From contig NZ_JAYWXI010000003.1 in the NCBI RefSeq assembly GCF_036016955.1, forward strand, positions 62,001 to 126,000: a DNA stretch of 64,000 bases, given 5' to 3'. A model generated the notes under the pieces. That model was not told the origin of the DNA. It was given only the letters and a program-made list of their open reading frames with translations, and searched no databases. Origin of the DNA: JAYWXI01 sp036016955. GTDB lineage: Bacteria > Bacteroidota > Bacteroidia > Flavobacteriales > Weeksellaceae. The position numbers were made by a program, and so were the translations under genes. Of the stretch, positions 1 to 8,662 are shown piece after piece (within the stretch, counting starts at the first letter, position 1; each line of letters opens with the position of its first letter).

Positions 1-59
1 TTGAGTTTTTTAACGTTGCTTAAGGGATTTCAAAATACCAAATTTCAAAAGAAATATTT

Positions 60-1667
60 ATGGCAGAAGTAATTACAATGCCCCGTTTATCGGACACCAT
101 GACCGAGGGGAAAGTGGCCGTGTGGCACAAGAGAGTTGGTGATGTAGTCAACGAAGGCGATGTCATTGCGGAAATTGAAACCGATAAGGCGGTTCAGGAT
201 TTCGAATCCGAGATTAAAGGGGTTCTTTTGTACATTGGTGTAGAAGAAGGAAATGCTGCACCTGTGGATAGTGTTTTGGCGATTATTGGCGAGCAGGGAG
301 AGGATATTTCATCCCTTACGGGGGGGGCTTCAATCAAAGAAACTTCTTCAAGCGAGAAACCTGCGGTAACCGAGGGTGAAACGGTACAAACTCCCGTTTC
401 GGCGGAACTTCCTGAAGGAGTGGAGGTAATTAATATGCCTCGTCTTTCCGACACGATGACGGAAGGTAAAGTGGCCAAATGGAATAAAAATGTGGGCGAC
501 AGCGTTAAGGAGGGAGATATTATTGCCGAGATCGAAACCGATAAGGCGGTTCAGGATTTTGAGTCCGAATTTAACGGGACACTCCTTTACCAAGGGGTTG
601 CCGAGGGTGATGCGGCGCTTGTGGACACCATTTTAGCGATTATAGGCCCTGCGGGAACGGATGTTTCTGCGGTGGTAGCAGGTGGAGGTAAACCGACGCC
701 AAAAGCGGCTTCTGAGGCTCCGACTTCGAAGGCAACCGAGGTGGCGGTCGTTGTTCGTGAGGCCGAAGTGAAGGCCTCGACTTCGGACGAGCGGATTGCC
801 ATTTCGCCATTGGCTAGAAAGATGGCCGAAGAAAAAGGCATTGACATTGCTCGTCTTCAGGGGAGTGGCGAGAATGGCCGTATCGTGAAGAAGGATGTGG
901 AGAATTATACACCGGTAGCATCGAAGTCCGAGTCCAAAGTGGCTGTTATGCCAGCTGCGGCTCAGCAGGCCCTTCATTTTGTAGCTGGAGAAACCACGGA
1001 GACCCCAAACTCTCAAGTCCGGAATGTCATTGCCAAAAGGCTTTCTGAAAGCAAGTTTTCTGCGCCTCATTACTACCTTATGGTGGAAATTAATATGGAT
1101 AAGGCCATTGCAGCCAGAAAAGAAATTAATTCGCTTCCGGATACGAAGGTTTCTTTCAACGATATGGTGATCAAAGCGACGGCAATGGCGCTTCGCAAGC
1201 ACCCTCAAGTTAATTCATCTTGGGCTGGCGATAAGATTGTTCATCACGGAAATATTAATATCGGGGTGGCTGTGGCTATTCCGGACGGATTGGTGGTTCC
1301 GGTGCTTAAAAATACCGATTATATGACCTACAATCAGATTTCGGCTTCGGTTAAGGATTTGGCTTCCAGAGCGAAATCTAAAGGGCTTAAAGCCAACGAG
1401 ATGGAAGGTTCTACTTTCTCTATTTCCAATTTGGGAATGTTTGGGATAGAAACGTTCACTTCGATTATTAACCAGCCAAATTCGGCTATTCTTTCGGTTG
1501 GAGCCATTGTGGAAAAACCGGTGGTTAAAGAAGGACAGATTGTTGTTGGAAACACCATGAAGCTTTCCTTGGCTTGCGACCATAGGGTTATTGACGGCGC
1601 TACGGGAGCCGAATTTTTACAAACTTTAAGGACCTATTTGGAGCAACCGTTGACACTGTTACTTTGA
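60..1667 (+). CDS. aceF: Pyruvate dehydrogenase E2, dihydrolipoyl acetyltransferase
   Basis: This is the acetyltransferase core of the pyruvate dehydrogenase complex, moving acetyl groups from lipoate to CoA in the cytoplasm. The 535-residue protein has two lipoyl domains (about 2-78 and 122-197) with lipoyl lysines K43 and K162 in the motif ETDKAVQDFES. A peripheral-subunit-binding domain (about 246-281, starting ISPLARKMA) and the catalytic domain (about 312-535) follow; the active site DHRVIDG has His508 and Asp512. The linkers are Ala/Pro/Glu-rich. The ATG sits directly after an AT-rich stretch without a Shine-Dalgarno sequence, as is usual in this group. A hairpin terminator follows at 1691. 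The E1 gene is not in the window and probably lies upstream. The succinyltransferase alternative is unlikely, because a separate odhB-type E2 is encoded at 44732-45964. Confidence 0.95.
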   Translation: MAEVITMPRLSDTMTEGKVAVWHKRVGDVVNEGDVIAEIETDKAVQDFESEIKGVLLYIGVEEGNAAPVDSVLAIIGEQGEDISSLTGGASIKETSSSEKPAVTEGETVQTPVSAELPEGVEVINMPRLSDTMTEGKVAKWNKNVGDSVKEGDIIAEIETDKAVQDFESEFNGTLLYQGVAEGDAALVDTILAIIGPAGTDVSAVVAGGGKPTPKAASEAPTSKATEVAVVVREAEVKASTSDERIAISPLARKMAEEKGIDIARLQGSGENGRIVKKDVENYTPVASKSESKVAVMPAAAQQALHFVAGETTETPNSQVRNVIAKRLSESKFSAPHYYLMVEINMDKAIAARKEINSLPDTKVSFNDMVIKATAMALRKHPQVNSSWAGDKIVHHGNINIGVAVAIPDGLVVPVLKNTDYMTYNQISASVKDLASRAKSKGLKANEMEGSTFSISNLGMFGIETFTSIINQPNSAILSVGAIVEKPVVKEGQIVVGNTMKLSLACDHRVIDGATGAEFLQTLRTYLEQPLTLLL

Positions 1668-1690
1668 GTAAACCGTTCAACAGATAAATA

Positions 1691-1723
1691 TTGGGCTTTT
1701 CTTTAAAGAAGAGCCTTTTTTAT
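1691..1723 (+). terminator. Rho-independent terminator after E2
   Basis: A hairpin with arms GGCTTTTCTTT and AAAGAAGAGCC (one G-U pair) and almost no loop is followed by a T run. It separates the E2 gene from the protease gene downstream. Confidence 0.75.
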
Positions 1724-1852
1724 TGGGAGTGCATTGGTGAAAATTCATTGGTTTTTCGTTTGTTGTATTTGAATTTTTAACTATTTCGTTTTTTATTTGT
1801 TTTTTTTAAATAAAATGAATAAAATTGCTTTCAATTTTTAAAAGTAATATTT

Positions 1853-4800
1853 ATGAAAAAAACTATTTTTTTGAAACAGATCTTTCGGCCTAAAAAATTA
1901 TTCCCTGTTGCAGCAGGATTTTTGTTAGCGCCTCATTTTTTTGTATATGCACAGGATTCACAGCAAGTGGGTAAGATTAGGGCTTCTTCAGATTTGAGAC
2001 AGCTAAATATACTTAAAAAAGGAATTTCTAAATCCACCATGAGTGTTAAGGAGCTTCAATCGAAGGCGAAGGCTTTGGATATTCCATTTTCGGGTGAGTT
2101 GGATGGAAAATATTATCAGCTTAAAGGATTTACGAAGAAAGGCCAGCCTCTATATTATGTAACTTATAACTCTGATGCTGCTAAAGGGACGGGAACAAAT
2201 AAATTGAATCCTGAATCAGGCTTTTTCAATTTGGAGGGAGAAGGAATGCAAGTTTACGAATGGGATGGTGGCGCTGTGCGTGTCGGCCATCAGGAATTTG
2301 GAGGACGGGTCACACAGCGGGATACGCCTTCTGGATATAGTGATCATGCGACGCATGTGGCGGGAACAATGGTGGCTTCTGGAGTGAATGCTTTGGCTAA
2401 GGGGATGGCGCCAAAGGCTTTGTTAAATGCTTACGATTGGACGGATGATGAGAGCGAGATGATTTCTGCTGCTTTGGAGGGAGCGTTATTATCCAATCAT
2501 TCTTACGGTTACGTGGGAGGCTATGCTTGGGGAAATTGGTCAGGCAAGGCCGGCTGGCATTGGATGGGAAATGATGAAGACACAGAGTATAAGGGGTATG
2601 GAGTTTACTCACCATACGACCAATCATGGGATTTAGTGGCACTGAATGCTCCGTATTATTTACCTGTTAAGGCGGCAGGTAATCCGCGTGGAGGAGGTCC
2701 CGAGCCGGGAGGGCTTCACTATGTGAATTCTGGTGGAAAGTGGATAGAATCCAAAAAAATAAGGCAAAAAAATGGTGGGGTTTACGGCTTTGATTGCATT
2801 ATTTTTGGAGCGACGGCCAAAAATATATTAGCGGTTGGAGCAGCAGGCAAGTTGCCGAATGGTTATCGTAGAGCTTCGGATGTTGAAATGGGGAGCTTCA
2901 GCGCGTTTGGTCCTACAGACGATGGGAGGATAAAGCCGGATATATCGGGTGTAGGTGTAGGATTGTATTCTGCGTTGACGGGATCGGATAATGCTTATGG
3001 TTCTATGAGTGGGACTTCTATGGCTTCGCCTAATGTAACGGGATCATTGGTGCTTTTGCAAGAGCATTATTCCAAGTTAAATAACAAAAAAATGATGAAA
3101 GCGGCAACTCTGAAAGCGCTGGTTATTGCCACAGCGAATGAAGCAGGAGCAGCTTCAGGACCGGATTATAGTTCGGGCTGGGGGTTGCTTAACGCTTTTG
3201 AGGCGGCCAAGACCATTTCATCAGAAGGAAAATACAGCCTGATTCAAGAAGAAGTTTTATCCAATGGTCAGGAAAAACGTTATGAAGTTACAGCTTCAGG
3301 AAAATCTCCTCTGAAAGTAACAATTGCTTGGACGGATCCTGCACCCGAAAAAGTAACGGATTGGAATATTCTTAATGATCGGACGAAGATGCTGGTTAAT
3401 GATTTGGATGTCAGAGTTTTTAAAGGAGGAGAGGAATTCTTTCCTTGGAAACTAAATCCCGCTTCCCCCGCTTCCCCCGCAGCCAAAGTAGATAATGATG
3501 TGGATAATGTGGAGCAAGTGCTTATTGAATCTCCCGAAGCAGGGGCGGTTTACACCATTGTAGTTAAACATAAGGGAGAATTGAAAAAAAATACAGTAAC
3601 TACGGATGCCGATGGTAATGTTCAGGTGGGTTTGGTGCCTGCTTCAGAGCAGGCGTACTCGATGGTTGTGACGGGAATTAATCATGGGGTTAACGTGGAT
3701 TTATCCGTTGAGAAAGTGGAAATTAAAGCGGGGGTTGCAGATTATACCGAATCTACTCCGGTTGAAATTACGGTAGTAAATCAAGGAAAAGAGCAGGTGG
3801 ATGGAGCAAAAGTGGTTTATAAGTTGATTAATAAGGATGAAGCGGGAAAAGTGGAATTTATGGGAGAGCTTCCTGTCTCTAAAATTGAAGCGGGGCAATC
3901 GGAAGTCGTTAAAGCTACGGTGAATTTATCGAAGTCGTTTATAAATTACGGAGTCTTGGCAGAAGTGGTTTATGATCGGGATGAAGTGGAGGCAAATAAT
4001 AAGGCTGGTGCGGAGGCTTATGGCGTTGTTGCGAATCTTTATCCCGACCAAGCATCTCATGAGTTTGGCTTTGAGGCGGATTTGATTAAAAATGGATGGA
4101 CAACGGAGGATGCCGATAAAAATGGGAGCACTTGGTTGAGGTACGATGAGGCAGTGCTAGCGAGGACAGGCAATAGTTTTGCCTTGAATTTCCCTTATAA
4201 TAAGATGAATATCAATGATTGGTTGTTTTCTAATCCTTTAAAACTTAAGGCTAATGTAAAGTATCGGGTTGTCTTTCATGCTCGAAAATTCGAAAAGATT
4301 ACCGAAACCCTTGGAGTTTACTTGGGGAATTTGGCTAAAAGTACAGCAATGTCGAAAGTCATTGCCCCCTCTATCACGGCTGACGCCGACGGTCAGTACC
4401 ATCGTTATGCTTATGAGTTTACAGTGGATACGGATCAGGTGGCCTATTTGGGATTCAACCATAAGGTTACAGGTAAGAATTTAGCATATGCATTTGCCAT
4501 TGATGATGTGAGAGTTGAGTATGCCGTGACCAAACCCGATCCTTCCTTTAAAGCAAGTAAACTAAGGATTAATTCGTACGAAGTGATTGATTTGATTAAC
4601 GAAACGGATGCGCCTGAAGCTTATCCTGTGACGTCTTGGGAATGGAGTTTTACACCGAGTACTGTAACGTTTAAGGAAGGGGATGCAACAGCCAAGTCTC
4701 CGAAGGTTACTTTCGACAAAAATGGGAAGTATAGTATTACGTTGAAGGCTGTTAATGTTTTGGGAGAGAGAAGTTACACTAGAACAAACTATGTAGATGT

Positions 4801-6280
4801 GCTTAATGTTCCTACCGTAGCAGATTTTAGAACCAGTACGCCAAAGATATATGAAGGGGAAGCAGTGGTGTTTACTAATTCGTCTTCGGGGTATCCGGCT
4901 CCTACAGCGTTTTCGTGGGAGGTTACGCCCAGCGACGGGGTGGAGTTTTTATCACCTGAGGGTTCTTTGGCTCGAAATCCGAATGTAAGGTTTGGTAAGC
5001 CGGGGAAATACCAGGTGGCTTTAACGGCGAAATCTGTACATAACGAGCATACGGAAACGAAAGCGAATTATATTGAGGTGGTTTCTTATCATCCGGAGGT
5101 CAAGAATTTGAAAGGGTACTTTGATGAAGTTTCAAGAAAAAATCAGTTGGTATGGGAGCGGCCGAGTATGAATCCTACATATGCGGAAGGGTTTGAGGCC
5201 AATGGTAGCATACCGGGGGATATAACCACGGTGGATCATAATAGTGACGGTTATCGTTGGCTGCTGACTGGTTATGAGAAAAATTCGGGGCAGTATGCCA
5301 TGATGAGTTATTCTTATCCTTACGGAACACGGGGAGTGGATGTGGATGACTGGTTAATCACCCCGAGATTGAGAAAAGGAGCAGAAGTCTTAAAGTTTGC
5401 CTATAAGAATGATTATCCTGAGCGATTTGATGTGTATGTGGTGGAGGCACCGGCGGATGGTAGTGTTCCTACGGTGGAACAGATTAGGATGGGGGCCAAG
5501 GTTTACACCAATGAACTTAAGGGCGCTCAGCCCAGATTCGCGACTGTTTCCAATAATGTGAAAGAGTTAGTAGCGGATAAGGACTTTTTTGTAGCCTTCC
5601 ATCACAGGACAACTAAGGCGGATATGGGCTTTGCCCTTTATTTGGATGATATTGAATTAGGATATGAGAATAAGGAGTCTAAAAAAACGACCTCTCTTGT
5701 AAATGAGGAGGTTAAAGATTCGTCAGAAGTGCTTTTGAAGAGTGCCGAACGATTGGCTCATGCGGTTTCGGATGTGGAAAAGAGCATGACGACGGCAGAG
5801 CCTTCCCCGATAAACTTTGGCATTACGTCTTATCCTCGTTTGGTTGGATATGAAGTTTTTAGGGATGGTCAGTTGTTAGGAAGCATATCAGACTATAATT
5901 CATTGTCTTATAGGGATGGGGTTACTGAGAATGGACGTTTTGTTTATGACGTTTACGCGGTTTATTCGGACGGGTTAAAATCAGATAAAAAGACGGTGGA
6001 GATTGATATTACGACTCTTTCTTCTTCTGATTTGGCCTCGAGTGGTGTATTGAAGGTTTATCCTAATCCTTCCAATGGACATTTTACGGTTGAGCTTCCT
6101 TCCAGTGTGTCTGCTTTGAAGGCCGGGGTTTATGATATGTCGGGGCGTCAGATTTTATCCAAGTCTTATGATGGGCATAAATTTGATTTGGACTTAACAC
6201 CTTACGCTAAAGGCGTTTACCTACTGAATTTAGTAGACAATCAGGGAGGTAAATATACTGTGAAACTGATTGTTCGTTAG
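1853..6280 (+). CDS. Secreted subtilisin-like S8 protease with T9SS type A sorting domain
   Basis: A 1475-residue exported serine protease. Residues 1-34 form a Sec signal peptide ending near VYAQ. The S8 catalytic triad is visible: Asp138 (YEWDGG), His165 (DHATHVAGT) and Ser389 (GTSMASP). After the protease come a CARDB-like beta domain (about 600-720), a jelly-roll-like segment, two PKD-like domains (about 900-985 and 990-1080), and a cleaved-adhesin-like segment (about 1113-1270) with the DDWLITPRL motif. The last 75 residues are a T9SS type A sorting domain (starting VYPNPSNG, ending YTVKLIVR). By family knowledge it is exported through the outer membrane by T9SS and probably digests external protein. 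It stands alone between terminators, between the E2 and E3 genes of pyruvate dehydrogenase, with no metabolic link to them. No TAnnTTTG box is obvious upstream. Confidence 0.92.
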   Translation: MKKTIFLKQIFRPKKLFPVAAGFLLAPHFFVYAQDSQQVGKIRASSDLRQLNILKKGISKSTMSVKELQSKAKALDIPFSGELDGKYYQLKGFTKKGQPLYYVTYNSDAAKGTGTNKLNPESGFFNLEGEGMQVYEWDGGAVRVGHQEFGGRVTQRDTPSGYSDHATHVAGTMVASGVNALAKGMAPKALLNAYDWTDDESEMISAALEGALLSNHSYGYVGGYAWGNWSGKAGWHWMGNDEDTEYKGYGVYSPYDQSWDLVALNAPYYLPVKAAGNPRGGGPEPGGLHYVNSGGKWIESKKIRQKNGGVYGFDCIIFGATAKNILAVGAAGKLPNGYRRASDVEMGSFSAFGPTDDGRIKPDISGVGVGLYSALTGSDNAYGSMSGTSMASPNVTGSLVLLQEHYSKLNNKKMMKAATLKALVIATANEAGAASGPDYSSGWGLLNAFEAAKTISSEGKYSLIQEEVLSNGQEKRYEVTASGKSPLKVTIAWTDPAPEKVTDWNILNDRTKMLVNDLDVRVFKGGEEFFPWKLNPASPASPAAKVDNDVDNVEQVLIESPEAGAVYTIVVKHKGELKKNTVTTDADGNVQVGLVPASEQAYSMVVTGINHGVNVDLSVEKVEIKAGVADYTESTPVEITVVNQGKEQVDGAKVVYKLINKDEAGKVEFMGELPVSKIEAGQSEVVKATVNLSKSFINYGVLAEVVYDRDEVEANNKAGAEAYGVVANLYPDQASHEFGFEADLIKNGWTTEDADKNGSTWLRYDEAVLARTGNSFALNFPYNKMNINDWLFSNPLKLKANVKYRVVFHARKFEKITETLGVYLGNLAKSTAMSKVIAPSITADADGQYHRYAYEFTVDTDQVAYLGFNHKVTGKNLAYAFAIDDVRVEYAVTKPDPSFKASKLRINSYEVIDLINETDAPEAYPVTSWEWSFTPSTVTFKEGDATAKSPKVTFDKNGKYSITLKAVNVLGERSYTRTNYVDVLNVPTVADFRTSTPKIYEGEAVVFTNSSSGYPAPTAFSWEVTPSDGVEFLSPEGSLARNPNVRFGKPGKYQVALTAKSVHNEHTETKANYIEVVSYHPEVKNLKGYFDEVSRKNQLVWERPSMNPTYAEGFEANGSIPGDITTVDHNSDGYRWLLTGYEKNSGQYAMMSYSYPYGTRGVDVDDWLITPRLRKGAEVLKFAYKNDYPERFDVYVVEAPADGSVPTVEQIRMGAKVYTNELKGAQPRFATVSNNVKELVADKDFFVAFHHRTTKADMGFALYLDDIELGYENKESKKTTSLVNEEVKDSSEVLLKSAERLAHAVSDVEKSMTTAEPSPINFGITSYPRLVGYEVFRDGQLLGSISDYNSLSYRDGVTENGRFVYDVYAVYSDGLKSDKKTVEIDITTLSSSDLASSGVLKVYPNPSNGHFTVELPSSVSALKAGVYDMSGRQILSKSYDGHKFDLDLTPYAKGVYLLNLVDNQGGKYTVKLIVR

Positions 6281-6303
6281 AGGTAGCGTATTGAGTTTTT
6301 GGG

Positions 6304-6343
6304 ATGGCCGATTCAAGCATTGCTTTGAATCGGCTATTTTTTT
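6304..6343 (+). terminator. Terminator after the S8 protease
   Basis: Arms GCCGATTCAA and TTGAATCGGC (10 bp, perfect) around a short loop are followed by a run of seven Ts. Confidence 0.85.
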
Positions 6344-6390
6344 GGAAAAGATAGTGTTGGGTAAAGCCGTTATACTTCCAAAAAAAAACG

Positions 6391-6398
6391 TAAATTTG
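6391..6398 (+). promoter_or_regulatory. -7 box of lpdA promoter
   Basis: TAAATTTG matches the Bacteroidota -7 consensus TAnnTTTG and lies 18 nt before the ATG at 6417. No clear -33 TTG stands at the usual spacing. It supports the start at 6417 rather than the longer open frame from 6270. Confidence 0.55.
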
Positions 6399-6416
6399 CT
6401 ACAAAATATAAAATCA

Positions 6417-7808
6417 ATGAACTACGATATTATTGTCATCGGTAGTGGTCCCGGAGGATATGTTACGGCGATCAGAGCGGCGCAGCTGGGTTTTAAGACG
6501 GCAGTTGTGGAAAAAGAGAACTTAGGCGGTATTTGCTTAAACTGGGGGTGTATTCCTACTAAAGCCTTATTGAAATCGGCACATGTGTTTCATTATCTTC
6601 AGCATGCGGAAGACTATGGGCTCAACAAAGTGGAAAATCCGGGGTTTGACTTTTCCAAGGTAATTCAGCGTAGCCGCGGTGTGGCTCAGAAGATGAGCGG
6701 GGGCATTCAGTTTTTGATGAAGAAAAACAAAATTGATGTCATCATGGGAACCGCAAAGGTTAAACCAGGGAAGAAGATTGAGGTAACGACTGCAGAGGGG
6801 CAAACCACCGAGTATTCGGCTCAGCATATTATTTTGGCAACAGGGGCTCGTTCTCGAGAGCTTCCTAATCTTCCGCAGGATGGCAAGAAGGTTATCGGGT
6901 ACCGTCAGGCTTTGGCGATGCCACAGCAGCCCAAATCTATGATTGTTGTTGGTTCGGGAGCGATAGGTGTGGAGTTTGCCGATTTTTACAATACGATGGG
7001 CACTAAGGTAACGGTAGTCGAATTTATGCCGAATATCGTTCCGGTGGAAGACGAGGAAGTTTCTAAACATTTGGAAAAATCTTTGAAGAAAGCGGGAATT
7101 GAGATCATGACCGGTGCTTCTGTGGAATCGGTGGATACTTCGGGAGAAGGCGTTAAGGCTAAGGTGAAAACCAAGGACGGCTATGTGACTTTGGAAGCAG
7201 AGGTATTGCTTTCGGCGGTTGGAATTACGGCTAATATTGAAAACATAGGCTTGGAGGAAGTTGGTATTCAGACGGATAAGGGGCGTGTTTTGGTTAACGA
7301 ATGGTATGAGACTTCGGTGCCGGGGTATTATGCGATAGGGGATATTATCCCGACTCAGGCCTTGGCTCACGTGGCGTCGGCGGAAGGAATTACCTGTGTA
7401 GAAAAAATCAGAGGACTTCATGTGGAACCGATTGACTACGGAAACATTCCTGGATGTACGTATTGTTCTCCGGAGATTGCTTCGGTGGGACTTACGGAGA
7501 AGCAGGCGAAAGAGCAGGGGTATGCCATTAAGGTGGGTAAATTTCCTTTGTCGGCTTCGGGTAAAGCTACGGCGAATGGAAATACCGACGGTTTCATCAA
7601 AGTTATTTTTGATGCGAAATATGGCGAATGGTTGGGATGCCATATGATTGGTGAAGGGGTTACCGATATGGTAGCCGAAGCTGTGGTAGCGAGAAAATTG
7701 GAAACGACAGGGCATGAAATCATCAAGTCCATCCACCCGCACCCGACGGTATCTGAAGCTATAATGGAAGCTGTGGCTGCGGCTTACGGTGAAGTGATTC
7801 ATATTTAA
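6417..7808 (+). CDS. lpdA: Dihydrolipoyl dehydrogenase (E3)
   Basis: This flavoprotein reoxidises dihydrolipoamide with NAD+ and is the E3 of pyruvate and 2-oxoglutarate dehydrogenases. It has 463 residues. The N-terminal FAD-binding motif is GSGPGG (9-14). The redox-active disulfide is C40/C45 in CLNWGC. An NAD-binding Rossmann motif GSGAIGVEF lies mid-protein, and the C-terminal dimer domain carries the active-site pair His442/Glu447 in HPHPTVSE. The start at 6417 gives the classical N-terminus MNYDIIVIGSGPGG; the frame stays open upstream to 6270, but that extension overlaps the previous gene and its terminator and lies before the -7 box. A strong terminator follows. Only one lpd is present in the window, so it may serve both complexes encoded here; that is inference. 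Confidence 0.95.
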   Translation: MNYDIIVIGSGPGGYVTAIRAAQLGFKTAVVEKENLGGICLNWGCIPTKALLKSAHVFHYLQHAEDYGLNKVENPGFDFSKVIQRSRGVAQKMSGGIQFLMKKNKIDVIMGTAKVKPGKKIEVTTAEGQTTEYSAQHIILATGARSRELPNLPQDGKKVIGYRQALAMPQQPKSMIVVGSGAIGVEFADFYNTMGTKVTVVEFMPNIVPVEDEEVSKHLEKSLKKAGIEIMTGASVESVDTSGEGVKAKVKTKDGYVTLEAEVLLSAVGITANIENIGLEEVGIQTDKGRVLVNEWYETSVPGYYAIGDIIPTQALAHVASAEGITCVEKIRGLHVEPIDYGNIPGCTYCSPEIASVGLTEKQAKEQGYAIKVGKFPLSASGKATANGNTDGFIKVIFDAKYGEWLGCHMIGEGVTDMVAEAVVARKLETTGHEIIKSIHPHPTVSEAIMEAVAAAYGEVIHI

Positions 7809-7828
7809 GGGGATTCAGATAAATATTG

Positions 7829-7862
7829 AAAAACCACACTGAATTAGTGTGGTTTTTTTATT
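7829..7862 (+). terminator. Terminator after lpdA
   Basis: Perfect 10-bp arms AAACCACACT and AGTGTGGTTT with a GAATT loop are followed by Ts. It ends 20 nt before the start codon of the lipase gene. Confidence 0.9.
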
Positions 7863-7881
7863 TTTACACAAAATAAATTCA

Positions 7882-8652
7882 ATGTATGATTTAGGATTGG
7901 CCTTGTCCGGAGGAGGCTCTAAAGGTATTGCTCATGCGGGAGTGCTTAAGTTTTTGAACGAAAAAAATATTGTTCCGGATGTATTGGCCGGGACTAGTGC
8001 GGGGGCTATTGTGGCGGCATTGTATGTTAGAGGAAAGACGCCGGAGGAAATTGTATCGTTCTTCAAGTCGGTTTATTTTTTTAGATGGACGCATTTTGCA
8101 TTGACTAAACCGGGCGGGTTTATCCATTCGGATGTTTTTAAGAAATACCTTCTTCCTGTGTTTGGGGATATGGTTTTGGACGATTTGGAAAAACGGGTTT
8201 ATATTACGGCAACCAATATGATTAGCGGGAAATTGGAGATTTTTGGAGGGGGGATTAAGGTGGTGGATGCTATTATCGCTTCGTGTGCAGTGCCTATGGT
8301 GGCTACTCCTTACAAAATCGGGACGCAGTTGTATAGTGACGGGGGGATTCTTAATAATTTTCCTGCGGATGTTCTGAAATACCGTAGCCGAAAAATTATC
8401 GGGGTTTATTTTTCTCCGCAGAAGAAGGTTCAGGCTTCGGAACTTAAAAACATGGTGGATATTACTTCTCGGGCGTACGATTTAATGACCACACAGGCGG
8501 AAATTGGTAAGTCAATTTATTGCGATTGGTTTATCAATCCTAAAGATTTGGCCAAATACAACCTTTTTGAAACGCGGAAAACGCGGATGGATGAAATTTT
8601 TAATATTGGTTATCAGACGGCGGCTCAATCGTTTCGAGAGGGGATTGTTTAA
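7882..8652 (+). CDS. Patatin-like phospholipase
   Basis: A 256-residue single-domain patatin-family protein, likely a cytoplasmic or membrane-associated lipid acyl hydrolase of the RssA/YchK type. All family landmarks are present: the oxyanion loop GGGSKG (10-15), the nucleophile elbow GTSAG with Ser39, and the catalytic aspartate Asp153 in SDGGILNNFP. No signal peptide is seen. The start at 7882 places the beta-strand DLGLALSGGG at the N-terminus as in the family; an in-frame ATG at 7849 lies inside the lpdA terminator and is rejected. The gene converges on the ion channel gene, whose stop is 10 nt away. The substrate cannot be read from sequence. Confidence 0.88.
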   Translation: MYDLGLALSGGGSKGIAHAGVLKFLNEKNIVPDVLAGTSAGAIVAALYVRGKTPEEIVSFFKSVYFFRWTHFALTKPGGFIHSDVFKKYLLPVFGDMVLDDLEKRVYITATNMISGKLEIFGGGIKVVDAIIASCAVPMVATPYKIGTQLYSDGGILNNFPADVLKYRSRKIIGVYFSPQKKVQASELKNMVDITSRAYDLMTTQAEIGKSIYCDWFINPKDLAKYNLFETRKTRMDEIFNIGYQTAAQSFREGIV

Positions 8653-8662
8653 TTTGGTAAGG

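Noticed and set aside
633..1208. 191-codon minus-strand frame inside E2
   Set aside because: Antisense to a firmly identified gene, with no promoter box or family similarity.
6270..6416. Longer lpdA start
   Set aside because: It overlaps the protease stop and the terminator at 6304 and lies upstream of the -7 box; the extra residues are not seen in the family.
6567..7802. Long open frame of 411 codons on the minus strand, opposite lpdA
   Set aside because: Its frame mirrors the codon structure of lpdA; the product is rich in Arg, His and Asn with no known domain. Shadow of the real gene.
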